Below, piece by piece: positions 52,992 to 64,000 of a DNA stretch of 64,000 nt. Made by a program: the position numbers and the translations under genes. The notes beneath the pieces were generated by a model. The model had not been told where the DNA came from, did no database searches, and saw only the letters and a list, made by a program, of their open reading frames with translations. Source of the stretch: Maylandia zebra (taxonomy: Eukaryota > Chordata > Actinopteri > Cichliformes > Cichlidae). The stretch lies in contig NC_135172.1 of assembly GCF_041146795.1 (NCBI RefSeq), positions 12,142,137-12,206,136 on the forward strand. Reading direction: 5' to 3'. Positions within the stretch are counted from its first letter, which is position 1; each line of letters opens with the position of its first letter.

Positions 52992-54598
52992 CAGTGGGGC
53001 AAAAAAGTATTTAGTCAGCCACCGATTGTGCAAGTTCCCCCACCTAAAATGATGACAGAGGTCAGTAATTTGCACCAGAGGTACACTTCAACTGTGAGAG
53101 ACAGAATGTGAAAAAAAAAATCCATGAATCCACATGGTAGGATTTGTAAAGAATTTATTCGTAAATCAGGGTGGAAAATAAGTATTTGGTCAATAACAAA
53201 AATACAACTCAATACTTTGTAACATAACCTTTGTTGACAATAACAGAGGTCAAACGTTTACTATAGGTCTTTACCAGGTTTGCACACACAGTAGCTTGTA
53301 TTTTGGCCCATTCCTCCATGCAGATCTTCTCGAGAGCAGTGATGTTTTGGGGCTGTCGCCAAGCAACACGGACTTTCAACTCCCGCCACAGATTTTCTAT
53401 GGGGTTGAGGTCTGGAGACTGGCTAGGCCACTCCAGGACTTTCAAATGCTTCTTACGGAGCCACTCCTTTGTTGCCCGGGCGGTGTGTTTTGGATCATTG
53501 TCATGTTGGAAGACCCAGCCTCGTTTCATCTTCAAAGTTCTCACTGATGGAAGGAGGTTTTGGCTCAAAATCTCACGATACATGGCCCCATTCATTCTGT
53601 CCTTAACACGGATCAGTCGTCCTGTCCCCTTGGCAGAAAAACAGCCCCATAGCATGATGTTTCCACCCCCATGCTTCACAGTAGGTATGGTGTTCTTTGG
53701 ATGCAACTCAGTATTCTTCTTCCTCCAAACACGACGAGTGGAGTTTATACCAAAAAGTTCTACTTTGGTTTCATCTGACCACATGACATTCTCCCAATCC
53801 TCTGCTGTATCATCCATGTGCTCTCTGGCAAACTTCAGACGGGCCTGGACATGCACTGGCTTCAGCAGCGGAACACGTCTGGCACTGCGGGATTTGATTC
53901 CCTGCCGTTGTAGTGTGTTACTGATGGTGACCTTTGTTACTTTGGTCCCAGCTCTCTGCAGGTCATTCACCAGGTCCCCCCGTGTGGTTCTGGGATCTTT
54001 GCTCACCGTTCTCATGATCATTTTGACCCCACGGGATGAGATCTTGCGTGGAGCCCCAGATCGAGGGAGATTATCAGTGGTCTTGTATGTCTTCCATTTT
54101 CTGATGATTGCTCCCACAGTTGATTTTTTCACACCAAGCTGCTTGCCTATTGTAGATTCACTCTTCCCAGTCTGGTGCAGGTCTACAATACTTTTCCTGG
54201 TGTCCTTCGAAAGCTCTTTGGTCTTGGCCATGGCGGAGTTTGGAGTCTGACTGTTTGAGGCTGTGGACAGGTGTCTTTTATACAGATGATGAGTTCAAAC
54301 AGGTGCCATTCATACAGGTAACGAGTGGGGGACAGAAAAGCTTCTTACAGAAGACGTTACAGGTCTGTGAGAGCCAGAGATTTTCCATGTTTGAGGTGAC
54401 CAAATACTTATTTTCCACCCTGATTTACGAATAAATTCTTTACAAATCCTACCATGTGGATTCATGGATTTTTTTTTCACATTCTGTCTCTCACAGTTGA
54501 AGTGTACCTCTGGTGCAAATTACTGACCTCTGTCATCATTTTAGGTGGGGGAACTTGCACAATCGGTGGCTGACTAAATACTTTTTTGCCCCACTGTA
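52990..54598 (-). mobile_element. Complete Tc1-type transposon with TA duplication
   Basis: CAGTGGGGCAAAAAAGTATT starts at 52992 and its complement ends at 54596, with TA on each side. The inverted repeats are about 200 bases long (52992-53191 and 54397-54596) and differ mainly by the length of one A-run. The element is 1605 bases and carries one complete transposase. The near-identity of the ends and the open gene show a recent insertion. Confidence 0.97.
53209..54231 (-). CDS. Tc1 transposase, apparently intact
   Basis: 340 residues. The N-terminus has two helix-turn-helix units (about 1-50 and 65-110; [40 protein letters not shown]) with the GRPR-like hook [10 protein letters not shown] between them. 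The catalytic core follows: D153 in MWSDETK, D244 in [11 protein letters not shown]279 in LNPIENLW, giving the Tc1 spacing D34E, plus the glycine-rich box [17 protein letters not shown] near 188-204. Length matches active Tc1 transposases. It binds the ends and cuts and pastes at TA. No stop, frameshift or missing catalytic residue is seen. Confidence 0.95.
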   Translation of the reverse strand: MAKTKELSKDTRKSIVDLHQTGKSESTIGKQLGVKKSTVGAIIRKWKTYKTTDNLPRSGAPRKISSRGVKMIMRTVSKDPRTTRGDLVNDLQRAGTKVTKVTISNTLQRQGIKSRSARRVPLLKPVHVQARLKFAREHMDDTAEDWENVMWSDETKVELFGINSTRRVWRKKNTELHPKNTIPTVKHGGGNIMLWGCFSAKGTGRLIRVKDRMNGAMYREILSQNLLPSVRTLKMKRGWVFQHDNDPKHTARATKEWLRKKHLKVLEWPSQSPDLNPIENLWRELKVRVAWRQPQNITALEKICMEEWAKIQATVCANLVKTYSKRLTSVIVNKGYVTKY

Positions 54599-54934
54599 TA
54601 TAGGGCAAAATGTGGTTGAGCTTGTAACCGAATGTGTGCCTGCAAAAGTAACAGTGTTGTACAAGACGTGCTCGAGATGATCAGATAAGAGAAGAAGAGA
54701 GCGAGCAACAGGAAACAGCTGGAGGGAAGACGGTGAAAGCGGCTCTTTAAGTGTGTTAAAGGTTGTCAAAAATATCGCTTACACAAATAAATAAAATTGA
54801 AGATTAAATACATAAAGGATAGAACCCAGAACATGATAAGTTGAACCAACTTTGAATAATTAAGAGAACAATTGATGAATACATTAGATTACTGAGGCGT
54901 AGCAGGGGGAGGAGTTTTTTTTTATACTTTACAG
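54599..54934. other. No recognised feature
   Basis: AT-rich sequence with no domain or repeat end. Confidence 0.4.
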
Positions 54935-55222
54935 CAGTGGTCCCCAACCTTTTTTGCGCCACGGAACAATATTTTCACGGACCGGCCTTTAAGGTGTTGC
55001 GGATAAATTCAACAAAATAAAACTAGTACCGATACCGAAAAAAAGAAGATTTATTCATAACACACGTGAAAAGACCCAGGAAAACCGAGTTAACGATAAA
55101 AACACTAACAAAATAACACTGAAAACCGATAAAAACCCTGAAAACCATACATTTCACACCTGAGCCTCAACTCTCGCGGCCCGGTACCAAATGACTCACG
55201 GACCGGTACCGGTCATGTTAAA
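54935..55222 (+). mobile_element. hAT MITE with CAGTGGTCCCCAACC end
   Basis: CAGTGGTCCCCAACCTTTTT and the inner GGACCGG...CGGACCGGTACCGGTC are typical of a common vertebrate hAT (Tip100/Zaphod-like) MITE. The right terminus is eroded. Confidence 0.7.
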
Positions 55223-55749
55223 AGAATGTTGGAAATTTGATCAGAATACGGTGAAAATGAGAGAAACAGACATTTTTCTCAGATCATTGTGTTAAATCGT
55301 CAAAATCCCCGTGTTCTCTTTAAGACTATCAGCTCTACTCTAAACAACCCTGAAAGCCTCTGCTGACACATGTCATCAGTTCCTTTCTTTCTTTGTAAAC
55401 AAGGTCGAGTCTGTCAGGTCAGCAATAGAACTTCCTACAGATGACCCATCAGTGTTTATTCCATGACTGTAAACATGTTTCCATTCGTCACTTCAGTCTT
55501 TACTCTGAAATACAGGAAATGACATCATGGCTCAAAATCTTTGTCGTTCAAACAATTCTTTATTTAACATTTTTTTAACTTTATTTAACAAAATACATTC
55601 AATAAAAACTTCAACTGAAACTGATTTTTAATCCAACCACTGAAAAAAAAGGTAACGACTGAACACAAACAGAAGAACAATTTATAAAGATTAACATTGA
55701 ACTATAGGAACAGTTTGATTCATAGCCTCATTAGAACTTTAACTTAAAC
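55223..55749. other. 3' flank or UTR of the zinc-finger gene
   Basis: Downstream of the stop at 55750 on the minus strand. TTTATT at 55557-55562 (AATAAA on the minus strand) could be its polyadenylation signal. Confidence 0.45.
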
Positions 55750-57378
55750 TTAAGGAGAGCCGACCTGAGCTCTGTGGAGCCTGATCTCCAGGGTTTTAAG
55801 TTGGACTCTGAAACCAGAAGAGGATGTTTCTCTCTCTTCAGATTCGCTGTCGTCCTGTGATGGGAACGGTTTCAGCCCTGCGTGATCGCGCTGATGTTTG
55901 CACAGAGCAGATGATGAAGTGAATGTTTTGGCACAGTGGTAACAGTGAAACAGTTTATTAGTAACGTGGGATCGTTTGTGTGCAGAGTATGAACTGAGAT
56001 TATTGAAGCTCTTGTCACACTGCTCACAGCTGTAGTTTCCTTCCATGTGTGTACGTTCATGCTCGTTACGATGACCTGACTGTGAGAAGCTTTTGTCACA
56101 GTGTCTGCACTTGTATGGTTTCGCTCCTGTGTGGACTCGTTTGTGTGTTTTAAGCTGACTTGCAGTGGTGAAGGATGACCCACACTGATCACAGAGGTGC
56201 TTTTTGACCCCACTGTGAAAGAGTTCATGTTGTTTTAACTCAGCTGATGTGGGGAAGCTTCTCCCACATTCTTTGCAGTATTTCAGTTTGTCTCCAGTGT
56301 GTTTACGTTGATGTATTTTTAGGCCGGCTTGCTGACTGAAAGTTTTTCCACAGATGTCACAACGAAAGTCTTTCCCACCACCACAGCGATGACAGGGTTG
56401 AGAAGTGGATCCATCTGTGTCGCTCTGCTTCTAAACAAAGACACAAAGACCGTGTAAGTCAGTCCTTCAACACTTTTATCCTGAAAGTCGCCTGAAATAA
56501 AGAGCATCTCTGCAGACGTCCAATTACATTTTACTGTTTCAATTAACACACTCAGTTTACTGGGCTACAATAACTACAATACTACCACCATAATACTACA
56601 GCAATACTTATTTAATATTACAGTAACATCTGACTTACACTTAAATGAAATGAAAACCTGAATAATGGCTCAGAGCTACTCTTCGGTGGTGCAGAACTGC
56701 TAACATGCTAACACAATTTAATGAGCAGACTTGTTCCAAACAGTCAGACTGAACTTACAAGATAAAAATAAAAATACAAACCTCACAGTAACTGCACTTG
56801 TAGAGTCTCTTTCTGGTGTGGATCTGTTGGTGTTGTCTCAGGTACTGTGGAGTTTTAAAAGTCTTCTCACACAGGTCACATTGATAAGGTCTCTCCTCAG
56901 TGTGGGTAAACATGTGGCGTTGTAACTCTGTGTCTGTTGTAAAGTATTTGCCACACTGATCACACCATTACACATCTTCTCCGGTGTGAATGCGTAGGTG
57001 TATATTTCGGTACCCTAGCTGGCTGAACGTTTTTCCACAGATGTCACAGCTGTATGCCTTAACTCCAGAGTGGGTAACTAGATGTCTCTGTAAGTGGCTA
57101 CTGTGAATAAAAGCTCTGCCACACTGATCACAGCTGTAAGCTTTAACTCCACTGTGGACGACTTGGTGTGTTTTCAGGGAATTCTTCCAGGAAAACGACT
57201 TTCCACACAAGTCACAGCTGAACGGTCTCTCTCCAGTGTGGATGAGCTGATGTTGTTTTAGTTTAAACTTCCAGGTAAAATCCTTCCCACACTCGTCACA
57301 GGTGTTTTTTTTCTCTCTCTTTCTTCTGTGAGGTTTGTCGGCCTCCTGAGAGCGCTGACTTCTCGGTCCATGTTGGTC
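55750..57378 (-). pseudogene. C2H2 zinc-finger gene, two terminal exons, one nonsense codon
   Basis: Minus-strand exon 57378-56782 (starts after CACTGCAG, ends CTGTGAG/GTTTGT) and exon 56430-55750 (starts after GTTTAG). Each encodes six C2H2 fingers of CxxC-12-HxxxH type, for example [60 protein letters not shown] and [25 protein letters not shown]-like linkers are present. A TAA at 56968-56970 interrupts the linker between fingers 4 and 5; the frame continues open on both sides. The C-terminus after finger 12 is acidic ([12 protein letters not shown]). Upstream exons with a regulatory domain are not found. It would be a DNA-binding regulator if the stop were absent. A sequencing or allelic error is possible. 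Confidence 0.8.
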
Positions 57379-58223
57379 CTGCAGTGACAGAGATACAAAC
57401 AGAGGCAGTGAGTGAAATGCAGTCATTAAACAAACTGAAGCTTCAAACTCCCTCCATTAACACTAGTTTTAAACCTGAAGGTGGAGTGTGGCACCAAACA
57501 CCTTAAAGGTCTCTTATCCCCACCTACTGGTAGTAGTAACACATTACATCCAACCTGCTGTTAAAGATAATTAATCATTGTTCAAACACTCTAAAATCAT
57601 GCCCATCCCTCCTGCCTGTGCACAAATATTAATGCTAACACACTCAGAATAGTAATAAATGTTTACCAGGTCTGTACTTTTTTATATTTCCTGTTTGTTT
57701 CCTATTATATATTTCTATAATTGTATAATTTATTCGATAATAATAAATCATATGTAACAGTTACTAGCTTGGTTCAGTGAAGGATGATGTCAGAGTCTGA
57801 CTGTAACCTGACGTTTTTTTTTACTTTTACTCGCTACATTAAAAAAAAAAAAAAATCTGTATTTTCTACTCCTTACATTTTCAACACAGGCTTGTTACTT
57901 TTGGTTTAAGTCATTTGAGGGGAGTTATTTCATCACTGCGGGCTTCAAAGATCAAATTGATTTGAGCCTAAACAGTAACACATGAAATCCAATCCTGCAT
58001 CATACACCAGGCTGTGTGGTAAAGTCCTATAAATGGAGCATGTAACGATCACTGTAACACAAACCGTAAATTTTATCTGAGTTTAAAGGTTTAAATCACC
58101 ATCAATTTCATCCTTCTATGATTCAGAGTTTGGCGACATCCTTATCATACAGAGTTCCGTTGGCTGAGTTGGGAAAAAGTTCTCAATAGAGTTTTTGAGC
58201 TCAGCAAGGAAATCTGTCAGTTC
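57379..58223. other. AT-rich intron-like stretch
   Basis: No further zinc-finger exon or repeat end recognised. A poly-A run lies at 57841-57855. Confidence 0.4.
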
Positions 58224-58819
58224 ATGGTGTGAGATTATTATATTATCTTATGCCACGTTATACCCCTAATTAAAGATAGTGAAATTATTATGTAGTTTTA
58301 GTTTGCATTATTCTCCTGACTTTGAAGAAGGTGACAACTATTACAGTTATTAAACTGATTTGTATTACATTAGACTGCTGATTTATTGTGAATGAGTGAT
58401 ATTGTTTTATGATGCATTATACTGCTGAGGTATAAGAAATACTGTTTTCAGAGAGTCATGGCCTTATTTGTCTGATTAGAAGAGAACAGAGCATACCAGA
58501 GAGGTTTTCTGCCCCATCTCATCAGGAGGAGATAAAACAGGGAGCCAAGGCCGTCACTTAGGCGCCGTAAGAGAGAAAGAATGTGAATGTTTAGGTTTTA
58601 TGACTAGGTGGAGGGGGGCTGAAGCTATAAGAATGTGAGAAACACTCAGACGCTTCGAGATCAGGCGGACACCCTCCCGCGCTCATCTCCCCTCCGGATG
58701 GTTTATGCTCAAAAGTGTTGAATTGTATGGAATAAAAGATTGTTGATTGAGCATTTATACACCGAGTATTGTCCTTCCTTCAGCCCAAAGATCAAAAGAA
58801 TTGGGAGATTTAACAATGG
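58224..58819 (+). repeat. Solo LTR with 4-bp target duplication
   Basis: TGTGAGATTATTATATTATC at 58228 to GAGATTTAACA at 58815, 588 bases, with ATGG on both sides (58224-58227, 58816-58819). It aligns along nearly its whole length with the LTR at 50299-50864. AATAAA lies near 58731. Confidence 0.9.
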
Positions 58820-59445
58820 ACATGGCATGTATGATGCAGTGAAGGTATTTCAAGTGAAGCTGTCACAAATGCACCAGTGCAACCTGTCTCACTTTCCCTG
58901 TTGCCAAGTAATGTTGAACCAAGTCGGCGCACTTTGCTGATAAACTGAGCGCACTGAGTTCGCGGCGCTTTGGTGACTGTGAAGCACAAAAAGAGAATTT
59001 CAAGCTTCTTTTTTACGTGGAAACTGCACCTGTGCAGATTCAGATGGAGCTGCAGTGTAATGGTACACTCAAGGCAAAGTACGACACTGAATGGCCTGCA
59101 CAGTTTATTAGTTCCATTCCTGCAGCAATGCCCCAGCTCCGTCTACATGCAGCTCCAACCTTGTGTATGTTTTCATTTATTTTTTCTGGGGTTTTTGCAG
59201 CATGTTCATATTTCTAACTTGCATAATTTTGACAGGATATATTTTTATGAAGATCAAAACATTTAAAGTTAAAGTTGATTTTTTAAGTTTATTTATTCTG
59301 GAATAAAATTCCTGTCTGTTTTTATTCATATTTCTGTTTAAAAAACATGGTTTTAGTGTGTTCAATAAATGTTTATCTTGTTTGGCCCGCGACCTAAAGT
59401 GTGCCTTGAGTTTTGCTCCCTGTGCAGTTGAGTTTGACACCCCTG
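58820..59445 (+). pseudogene. hAT transposase fragment and right end CACCCCTG
   Basis: Frames with indels read FGDCEAQKENFKLL, ETAPVQIQMELQCNGTLKAK and AAMPQLRLHAA, the catalytic-region tail of a DUF4371-type hAT transposase. The terminus GAGTTTGACACCCCTG ends at 59445, the reverse complement of the common hAT end CAGGGGTGTCAAACTC. The C-terminal dimerisation part is missing. The solo LTR sits just upstream, inserted in the same relic. Confidence 0.72.
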
Positions 59446-59816
59446 GTGTAGAGGATGGAAATCAGCCAGGACAACTCATGAAACATCTGCAGACATCTGG
59501 TTGAATTCAGTTGTGTACATCCACAGAGAGCAGCAGGTCAGCTGATCACAGCCTGTACATTAAGAACATCGACTGGAGCTCTCAATAGAAATGATTGTGA
59601 GCTGTGACTCTTTTCCCCACACTGAGCCACTACAGCTGATTTTAGGGTTGAATCCTGCTGAATCCCACTTTAACCTCTTCCCTGCCCATTTTCCTCTTTA
59701 GAGGCAAAGTCACCCTCTACAATGTAGGCATTGTATTATTACATGAATATTACATTACATTAATATAGCACAAGGTTCAGTTAGTTTTGCATAAAATATA
59801 TATCAGTACTTCATCT
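59446..59816. other. No recognised feature
   Basis: No gene or repeat end recognised. Confidence 0.4.
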
Positions 59817-59861
59817 TTTACCCCTTTAAGACCTACCATAGAACCAAGAGCTTATGTTTAT

Positions 59862-61198
59862 ATTTTTACTAGAGATGGCACGATACCACTTTTTTATGTC
59901 CGATACCATAAATTTGGATATCTGCCGATACCGATATGAATCCGTATTTTTTAATCAACAGAACTGTTTTTTTTTTAATATCTTGCTGTTTTTGTATAAG
60001 TTCATACTCAAGTTAAAAAACAAAACACTAAAGCTATTCTGTTATACCTGTATGCAAAAAATACACAGCACCCAAATATTTCATAGTTCAGTAATAGTGA
60101 TCAATCTAATACACTTAATCCTACTCCATCCTCCCTATTCTGGTATTTTAAGGAGTAAGTAACCTAAATAATAGGGCTCTAAAACTCCCAGCAAAAAAAA
60201 AAAATAGATAGGGAATCACCCACCCTCCACTTCATGATGCTTAATCAACATAATCAACTTTAATTTGATGCAGTGTGAAAAAAGATTCACAGAAATCAAT
60301 TATTTTTCAAGAATAATTAAATAGATTCAACATCTTTCTTCAACAGAATTGCAGACTGCACAGATGGTACCTTCCCAAAGGAAAAAGTAGTAAAGCTTAC
60401 TAGGGTATATTAGGCTTAGTTACTATATACAGTCATGGACTTCTATACATTTTACATCAGATTAAAACTTTGGGTGTAAGATTCAGATAATTATTTATTA
60501 AAATCTAGACATTTTAAATGAGAATAAGAAAGAAAAGGATGTCTTTGTGCCCCCTTTTCCCTGTTAATGCCCTATCGGCCACCCTGGCTAAACTTTGCTA
60601 GATCCGCCCCTGCACAGTTACCAGCCGTCAGCTAGAAAAGGATCCTGGTGTAGAAAGTAATATTAAATAAATTCTAACAACAGCTTATCAAGGTTAAACG
60701 TGCTGCTGTTGTTCAGCTGCTGGTTTCCTCTTTCTGGCGCGAAGTGGGCAATAAACAAACAAGAGAGACGGACTCGCGACAGAAAAGCCGATCAGCTGAT
60801 CATGATTTCATGACTGAAGTAGCAGCAGGAGAGGGAGGGGGAGAGAAGAGGCAGTCGCTCCATATATGTTCCATCGCAGGAATGCTTTACAAACATTCAG
60901 AGACGAACTTACACACTTGCTTTACTTCTCTCTGGGATAACTTCCTCGGAGATGAAATGCCGGATTGGTAGCGAGGCTACAAATACACACAGCCGCTCTA
61001 TCACATGAGCACACTGCTCTGACGTGCTACGGTTATGAGCCGAGTTATGCCATGTCGCAAGTTTTGTGAGGTGCTTTTTTGAAATTTAATGGATCGGATT
61101 ACATTTTTTATTTCTCTCCGATATCAGATCCAGTAATTTACGTCAGTATCGAACCGATACGATACGTGATATCGGATCGGTCCATCTCTAATTTTTAC
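59862..61198. mobile_element. hAT element (TAGAGATGG ends) with 8-bp target duplication
   Basis: ATTTTTAC at 59862-59869 and 61191-61198. The ends TAGAGATGGCACGATACC and, inverted, TAGAGATGGACCGATCC form the inverted repeats. 1321 bases, non-autonomous. Around 60360-60830 it shares sequence with 7780-8590, including an internal CAGGGGCGGATCTAGC end (reverse complement at 60595-60614), so it is itself composite. Confidence 0.9.
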
Positions 61199-61202
61199 AT
61201 GC

Positions 61203-62662
61203 CCTTAATGCAGGGCTCTAGAGTGCGACCAATTTGGTCGCAAATGCGACCAAATTTTTCAGTGGTGCGACTAAAAAATATATTTGCTTGCACCTGTGCG
61301 ACCAAATGTTCGGGTAGCAAAAAAAAAAAAAAAAAAAAATCTGCAACCTTCCCTGTGGTCAACAACAGACACACATTATGCCCCTATCGTGGACTAAACC
61401 AATCAGAGATAGTAAGGGGCGGGACCTCTCTGATTGGCCGTGGTCCAGTTGAAAGTGCAGGTGGAAGTGGGAGGTGAGTAGCTTGAATAAAGCGATATCA
61501 ATTCATTAAATCCTGAATCGACTTTTAAATATAACTGTGTTTTGCCAGAAACGCCAGATTCTCAGATTAAAGCTCACAAAACCATTTCAACAACAACCAA
61601 ACAGCAAATGAGAGCAGGTACACGGACTCCACACAAAGACGTAAACACAGAGCCAACGCATCAGAATCAGCTTTGTCTTTCTCGGCTTTCTCAGCTTAGC
61701 GATCCTGATGCGTCCGGTCCACGCTGTGATTACGTCTTTTTGCGCTGATTCTGAGCTGCAGGTTTTGTCTCTCTCCAACCAAAATTCACCGAGCCAGCAG
61801 CAAAAGAAGCAGCAAACTGCGCTTCACATTTGATCAATGTCGTAATGAATTTTGCTGTTTTGCTTCCACGACTATTAAAATCACACTTCATGCACAGCTA
61901 GCTCTCTCTCTCTCTCTCTGTACTTCAAGAACAGTTTCCCGTCTCCAATCTCTGTTTTCTGTATTATTCATTCGCTTATTACCCACCAGTCTACCGCTGT
62001 TTACGGCGCTGTGGCTGCTGTCTTTTTCTATTCTTTTTTTCACTTAAATGACATCGGGCAAGCAAGCCTATTTTTTCTGTTGTTCAATACTGAAGAAATT
62101 TAAACTTTATATGCAGAACATTGTAGAATATTTTGAAGGTTATCTGCTATAAAAAGCCAGACAAGGAAAATCTCCTTCATGTTTTTCTGTGTTTTATTCT
62201 CAGTTACTTTCACACAAAGGCATCTGCTGTGATGTTCACAATTCTGAAGAAGTCAGTACTGATAAATGATCAGAATTATAATATTTCTGACTGTCTGAGG
62301 CTAATTTGAATCGAATCGGGACTTTGAAAACCGGAATCGAATGGATTATAGAAATCAGTGATGATACCCAGCCCTAGTGAGCAGCCTAGGCACGACAGAA
62401 GTGGATGTAGCTGTAATAGGAAAAGAACTATTGCTAACTTTTCTGTTAAGTTAAGGCCTGATCCTTCTGAAATTCATAGCCAGTGCTCTGACACGGTGTC
62501 ATCAATCTTTGAATGCTGAAAAAGCACAGTGTATCCAGAAAAACACATTATATTATATAAATTATTATAAAATTTGTGTGCGCCTAACTTTTGTGCTGGT
62601 ACACCTAACTTTTTAAAGTTAGGCGTACCGGCAAAAAGTTAGTCTAGAGCCCTGCCTTAATG
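61203..62662. mobile_element. hAT element (CAGGGCTCTAGA ends) with 8-bp target duplication
   Basis: CCTTAATG at 61203-61210 and 62655-62662. The ends CAGGGCTCTAGA (61211) and TCTAGAGCCCTG (62654) are 12-base perfect inverted repeats. 1444 bases, no transposase. The left arm carries repeated TGCGACCAA motifs, and a large internal inverted repeat lies at 61635-61739. Confidence 0.92.
61321..61339 (+). repeat. Poly-A run inside the hAT
   Basis: About 20 A in a row interrupt the element, perhaps left by a small poly-A-tailed insertion; no duplication was found. Confidence 0.6.
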
Positions 62663-63462
62663 CCATTTTGGGGAGCATTTCAAGTTGCTATACATCAATA
62701 TGACCATTATATCCCAAATGTTAATAATATCTATGCATTAAGTCCATAGTAACTACATAAAGTGCAAAAAAACTGCAATAAAATACAAAAAAATTTAAAT
62801 TGTTTTTGTTTTGTTTTTTACACATATTTGTAGTTAGAAAATTGTATCCCTCAAAACTGTAAATTTAAAAAAGTTGCACATTGTTTCCAACCACAGGAAA
62901 TTTGTTTTTGAGCATTTTTGAGGAAAAACAAAAATAAATATTATAATGCAAATTTGCAAACAAACAGCATGTGCATCAAAATAAACTATTACCAACAGTG
63001 CAGTTTGAGTTCTAAGCATCCCAGAAACAATACAGAAAAGAATAAAGTCAAACATGACTTTTAAAAACACCAGTATAGGTGTCGCTGAAGGCAGGTTTTG
63101 GCAGGTAAAGTTGGACATGTGATAGTTCGCGCTGGCATCTATTCCAACATAGGAAGTGCTATGAACAGCAAAGCGTGTTTCTGGTATATTATGTTTTTTT
63201 GCTGCAAGTGCTTTTTATGCAATTTCTGCAAATACATATGTGGAAGGAAACGTGACCTAGGGCAAGCTGATGGCATAAGATGTAAGTACAACTATTCCTA
63301 AATAAAATAATTGTGTTAGCTTAAGTGCAGTTCTACCGGGATTTTAAAATTGTTACGCAAAACGGAGCATTCCTGCTCCAATAGGCCTTAAAGGGTTAAT
63401 GGAGTATTTCTTAACACTAGTATCTGTCACCTTCTTTGTCGAACTCATTGTTTTCTCTGCAG

Positions 63463-63642
63463 TGGCTGAGCTGAGTCCAAGTAGCGTAAATGTTCCCCTG
63501 CTGCTCCGTCAGACTCTTCTCCTCCTGCTGATCAGCTGGGACACAAAACAGAACTTTGTTAGGCTCCACACTGCACTGAAGAGTCAAAGTGTCTCATATG
63601 TTCATCTGAGAGCACAAACAACAAATTTTAGCTTCCCTGGGT
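63463..63642 (+). CDS. Candidate exon, unrecognised
   Basis: An open stretch of 60 codons (VAELSPSSVNVPLLLRQTLL, then LHTALKSQSVSYVHLRAQ) lies between CTCTGCAG and GG/GTGAGC, so it has plausible splice borders. No domain is recognised and no neighbouring exon was found. Confidence 0.22.
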
Positions 63643-63794
63643 GAGCAACTTGTTTAAAACATACACAAAAGGTTTGAGCACCGATACCAAATTCAGCAGT
63701 ATGGCACACCAGTACCAGGAGAGCAATTCCTCTTTAAAAAAAGCCCTGGCAAAGAACAAAAACAGAACAATCGATGGACCTGCATAAACGAGTA

Positions 63795-64000
63795 CAGTGT
63801 TTCCCAACCACTGTGCCGCGGCATATATACGTGTGCCGTGAGAACTGATCAGGTGTGCCGTGGAAGATTATCCTATCTGAGTGGGTGTAGAAATCTGAGC
63901 CATGATCTGAGTAACCCTCATCACTCAGTCACACTCCGATTCTCTACTTATATCAAGTCCATTGCACTACTTTCAAGCATTCTGCAACCTGTCCTCTAAT
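63795..64000 (+). mobile_element. hAT MITE start (CAGTGTTTCCCAACC), runs off the window
   Basis: CAGTGTTTCCCAACCACTGT and the repeated GTGCCGYGRCA/GTGTGCCGTG words are a well-known fish hAT terminus. The other end lies beyond the window. Confidence 0.75.

Larger units (their letters stand above)
59817..63399. mobile_element. piggyBac-like MITE, split by two hAT insertions
   Basis: Left end CCCCTTTAAGACCTACC at 59821, right end GGCCTTAAAGGG before TTAA at 63396-63399; the ends are inverted copies over about 15 bases. The left target site is TTTA rather than TTAA, so the assignment is tentative. Without the two hATs the element is about 0.8 kb (59821-59869, 61199-61202, 62655-63395 with one copy of each duplication). 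Confidence 0.5.

Noticed and set aside
53303..54250. 315-codon plus-strand open frame
   Set aside because: It is the antisense shadow of the Tc1 transposase and has no domain.
61079..61477. 132-codon frame with poly-lysine
   Set aside because: It runs across a hAT border, and the lysines come from the poly-A run.

Overview
This is eukaryotic DNA, almost certainly from a teleost fish. The non-LTR elements are of fish L1, Rex1 and L2 type. There are long-TIR Tc1 and hAT elements, spliced genes with GT-AG introns, and gene fragments whose closest matches by eye are TOGARAM, KIF1B, HERC, LRRC31 and LSM14B. A cichlid or other percomorph is likely, but that is inference.

Layout. 322-5320 is a full-length minus-strand L1-like LINE with a perfect 15-bp target duplication. 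5361-6228 is a MITE with 51-bp perfect inverted repeats. 7360-9100 holds decayed mariner and hAT pieces. 9576-19903 is a TOGARAM-like TOG-domain gene on the minus strand, with its last exon split by a decayed Gmr1/SCAN-gag-type Gypsy element. Part of the gene plus 50 bp of the Gypsy was then duplicated in tandem (units A and B, offset 2515 bp), and a third partial copy (unit C) follows. The Gypsy carries a captured LSM14B-like host segment. 20968-30718 is a mosaic of intron-bearing gene pieces: KIF1B-type exons, a HERC-type HECT fragment, LRRC31 3' exons, an L2 fragment, then the KIF1B C-terminal exons with frameshifts.

31083-38800 holds a second Gypsy 3' half, Rex1/L2 fragments, tRNA-Leu and tRNA-Pro relics and two solo LTRs. 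39156-39972 is a small three-exon gene (149 aa) that I do not recognise; it is unbroken. 41825-52487 is a second L1-like LINE on the plus strand, interrupted by four later insertions. 52992-54596 is a Tc1 element with an intact 340-aa transposase and about 200-bp inverted repeats. 55750-57378 is a C2H2 zinc-finger gene with one nonsense codon. 58228-58815 is another solo LTR. The rest is hAT debris and a piggyBac-like MITE holding two hAT elements whose target sites are 4 bp apart.

There is no operon-like cooperation. The logic of the window is insertion, nesting, capture and tandem duplication acting on host gene fragments. The strongest candidates for new biology are the LSM14B capture inside the Gypsy, the TOGARAM exon duplication with a minisatellite born inside coding sequence, the nested L1, and the unrecognised 149-aa gene.
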